From positions 310,001-374,000 of the forward strand of contig NC_031671.1 in the NCBI RefSeq assembly GCF_001640025.1: a stretch of 64,000 bases of DNA, read 5' to 3'. Both the position numbers and the translations under genes were made by a program. Position 1 is the first letter of the stretch. Each line of letters opens with the position of its first letter. This DNA is from Sugiyamaella lignohabitans (Eukaryota > Ascomycota > Dipodascomycetes > Dipodascales > Trichomonascaceae). Below, in pieces: positions 63,013 to 64,000 of this stretch. The notes beneath the pieces are model-generated. The model ran no database searches. It was not told the DNA's origin and was given only the letters and a program-made list of their open reading frames with translations.

Positions 63013-64000
63013 TTACATACGCCAGATACCGAAGTCGTGAGGAGCGGCCGCTTTTTGGGCGAAACGGGTGGCCTGGACGACTCGGGATTGGGCGCGGATT
63101 TCGAGGGCTTGGCCGAGATATTGGCGGGTTTGTTGTGGGAGGATGACGCCGTCATCCCAGAGCCGGGCACTGCCGAATTTGACGAGCGACTCGCGTTCGA
63201 TCCGGTCACGGAGAGCGTCTGATTTGGCTTTGTTGGATGCGGAGCCAACTGAGTCCATGACAGAAGCCAGCTGCTCAGCTCCCATGACAGCAGTACGAGC
63301 ATTGGGCCAGGACCACAAGAAACGTGGTTTGTATGCTCGTCCACACATTCCGTAGTTTCCTGCTCCGTAACTACCGCCAATAATGACTGTATACTTCTCA
63401 ACACCAGCTCCAACAACGGCATTAACTAGTTTGGCTCCGTTTTTGGCGATACCACCACGTTCAGCATCGCTGCCAACCATGAATCCAGAAATGTTCTGGA
63501 GGAATACAAGTGGAATGTCTCTCTGTTTACACAGTTGAATGAAATGTGCTCCTTTGAGTGACGAGTCTGAGAAGAGAGGTCCATTGTTGGCAAGAATTCC
63601 TACCTTGTGACCCCAGATCTCACTCCAGCCACATACCAGAGAAGTACCGTATTTCTTCTTGAACTCGCTGAATCGCGATCCGTCTACAATTCGTGCAATC
63701 ACTTCTCGAACGTTATAAGCGACCTTGAGATTTGTTCCTACTACACCTCCTAGTTCTTCTGGAGGGTACAGAGGCTCGTCTATGGTCTTTTCAGGCTGAG
63801 CGGACGATGCTAGAGTCTCTACCTTTGGCCAGTTCAGATTGCCTACTGATTGTCTGAGAAGAGCAATACCTTCTTCCTCAGTTTCAGCCAGATAGTCGAC
63901 TACTCCACTAACACTGGCATGCATCTCACCTCCTCCAAGATCCTCAGCACTCACTACTTCACCAGTGGCTGCTTTGACGAGGGGTGGTCCTGCCAGGAAA
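63013..64000 (-). CDS. MCC2: Methylcrotonyl-CoA carboxylase beta subunit, 3' part
   Basis: C-terminal about 329 residues; the gene continues beyond the window end. The frame is open to the last base (FLAGPPLVKAATGEVVSAED). Carboxyltransferase motifs in the order of human MCCC2: EELGGVVGTNLKVAYNVREV, IARIVDGSRF, FLQNISGFMVGSDAE, IIGGSYGAGNYGMCGRAY, PRFLWSWPNARTAVMG, and the terminal DFGIWRM. The enzyme carboxylates 3-methylcrotonyl-CoA in mitochondrial leucine breakdown. S. cerevisiae lacks the pathway. FMVG and GNYGMCGRAY favour MCC over propionyl-CoA carboxylase. Confidence 0.93.
   Translation of the reverse strand, partial: FLAGPPLVKAATGEVVSAEDLGGGEMHASVSGVVDYLAETEEEGIALLRQSVGNLNWPKVETLASSAQPEKTIDEPLYPPEELGGVVGTNLKVAYNVREVIARIVDGSRFSEFKKKYGTSLVCGWSEIWGHKVGILANNGPLFSDSSLKGAHFIQLCKQRDIPLVFLQNISGFMVGSDAERGGIAKNGAKLVNAVVGAGVEKYTVIIGGSYGAGNYGMCGRAYKPRFLWSWPNARTAVMGAEQLASVMDSVGSASNKAKSDALRDRIERESLVKFGSARLWDDGVILPQQTRQYLGQALEIRAQSRVVQATRFAQKAAAPHDFGIWRM

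Overview
The window is nuclear DNA of a budding yeast (Saccharomycotina). It carries 31 protein genes I can support, two tRNA genes and one stand-alone 5S rRNA gene. At least ten protein genes have introns. Most of these have GTAAGT/GTGAGT-type donors and a CTAAC- or TAAC-type branch site very close (roughly 5-16 nt) to the 3' splice site. That spacing is typical of early-branching yeasts such as Yarrowia rather than Saccharomyces. CTG codons fall on conserved leucines (for example in the RSR1 P-loop region), so the standard code applies and the CUG-Ser clades are excluded. A dispersed 5S gene, BTA1, palC and methylcrotonyl-CoA carboxylase fit a Dipodascales/Trichomonascaceae-like yeast; this placement is inference.

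Layout. 1-11.7 kb: a short-chain dehydrogenase, ESS1/Pin1, a 5S rRNA gene, a UPF0590 protein, an Atg28-like coiled-coil protein, SPP41, tRNA-Leu(CAA) and LTO1. 11.9-25.5 kb: LIN1, LOT5/pICln, an orphan single-pass membrane protein, calcineurin A, TSR2, HID1, tRNA-Ser(AGA) and a chitin deacetylase. 25.5-40.2 kb: a 2.2-kb gene-free stretch, BTA1, an orphan protein, a copper P-type ATPase with four metal-binding domains, GPM1, a DUF4112 protein and a Rab4/Ypt4-like GTPase. 40.5-57.1 kb: PUF6, HAP3, APC11, palC, VPS3, eIF3h, PRP18, SGT1 and NOB1. 57.1-64 kb: a 4.5-kb gene-free region leading into RSR1/BUD1, then the 3' part of MCC2, which runs off the window.

The genes are ordinary single-copy housekeeping genes on both strands, with no operon logic. 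Ribosome biogenesis is well represented (LTO1, TSR2, PUF6, NOB1), as is splicing (LIN1, PRP18, SPP41; LOT5/pICln assists snRNP assembly).

The unusual element is a dispersed GC-rich palindromic repeat, present 13-14 times. A full copy is about 137 bp, with about 40-bp terminal inverted repeats beginning TGCCTCCGGCGGCTGGGG and an asymmetric core found in both orientations. Half copies of about 60 bp also occur, two of them inside introns (APC11, eIF3h). Five copies begin or end 32-37 bp past a stop codon. The family looks like a foldback/MITE-like element, or a 3'-end-associated structural repeat, that I cannot match to a named family. Its arms also generate long spurious ORFs.
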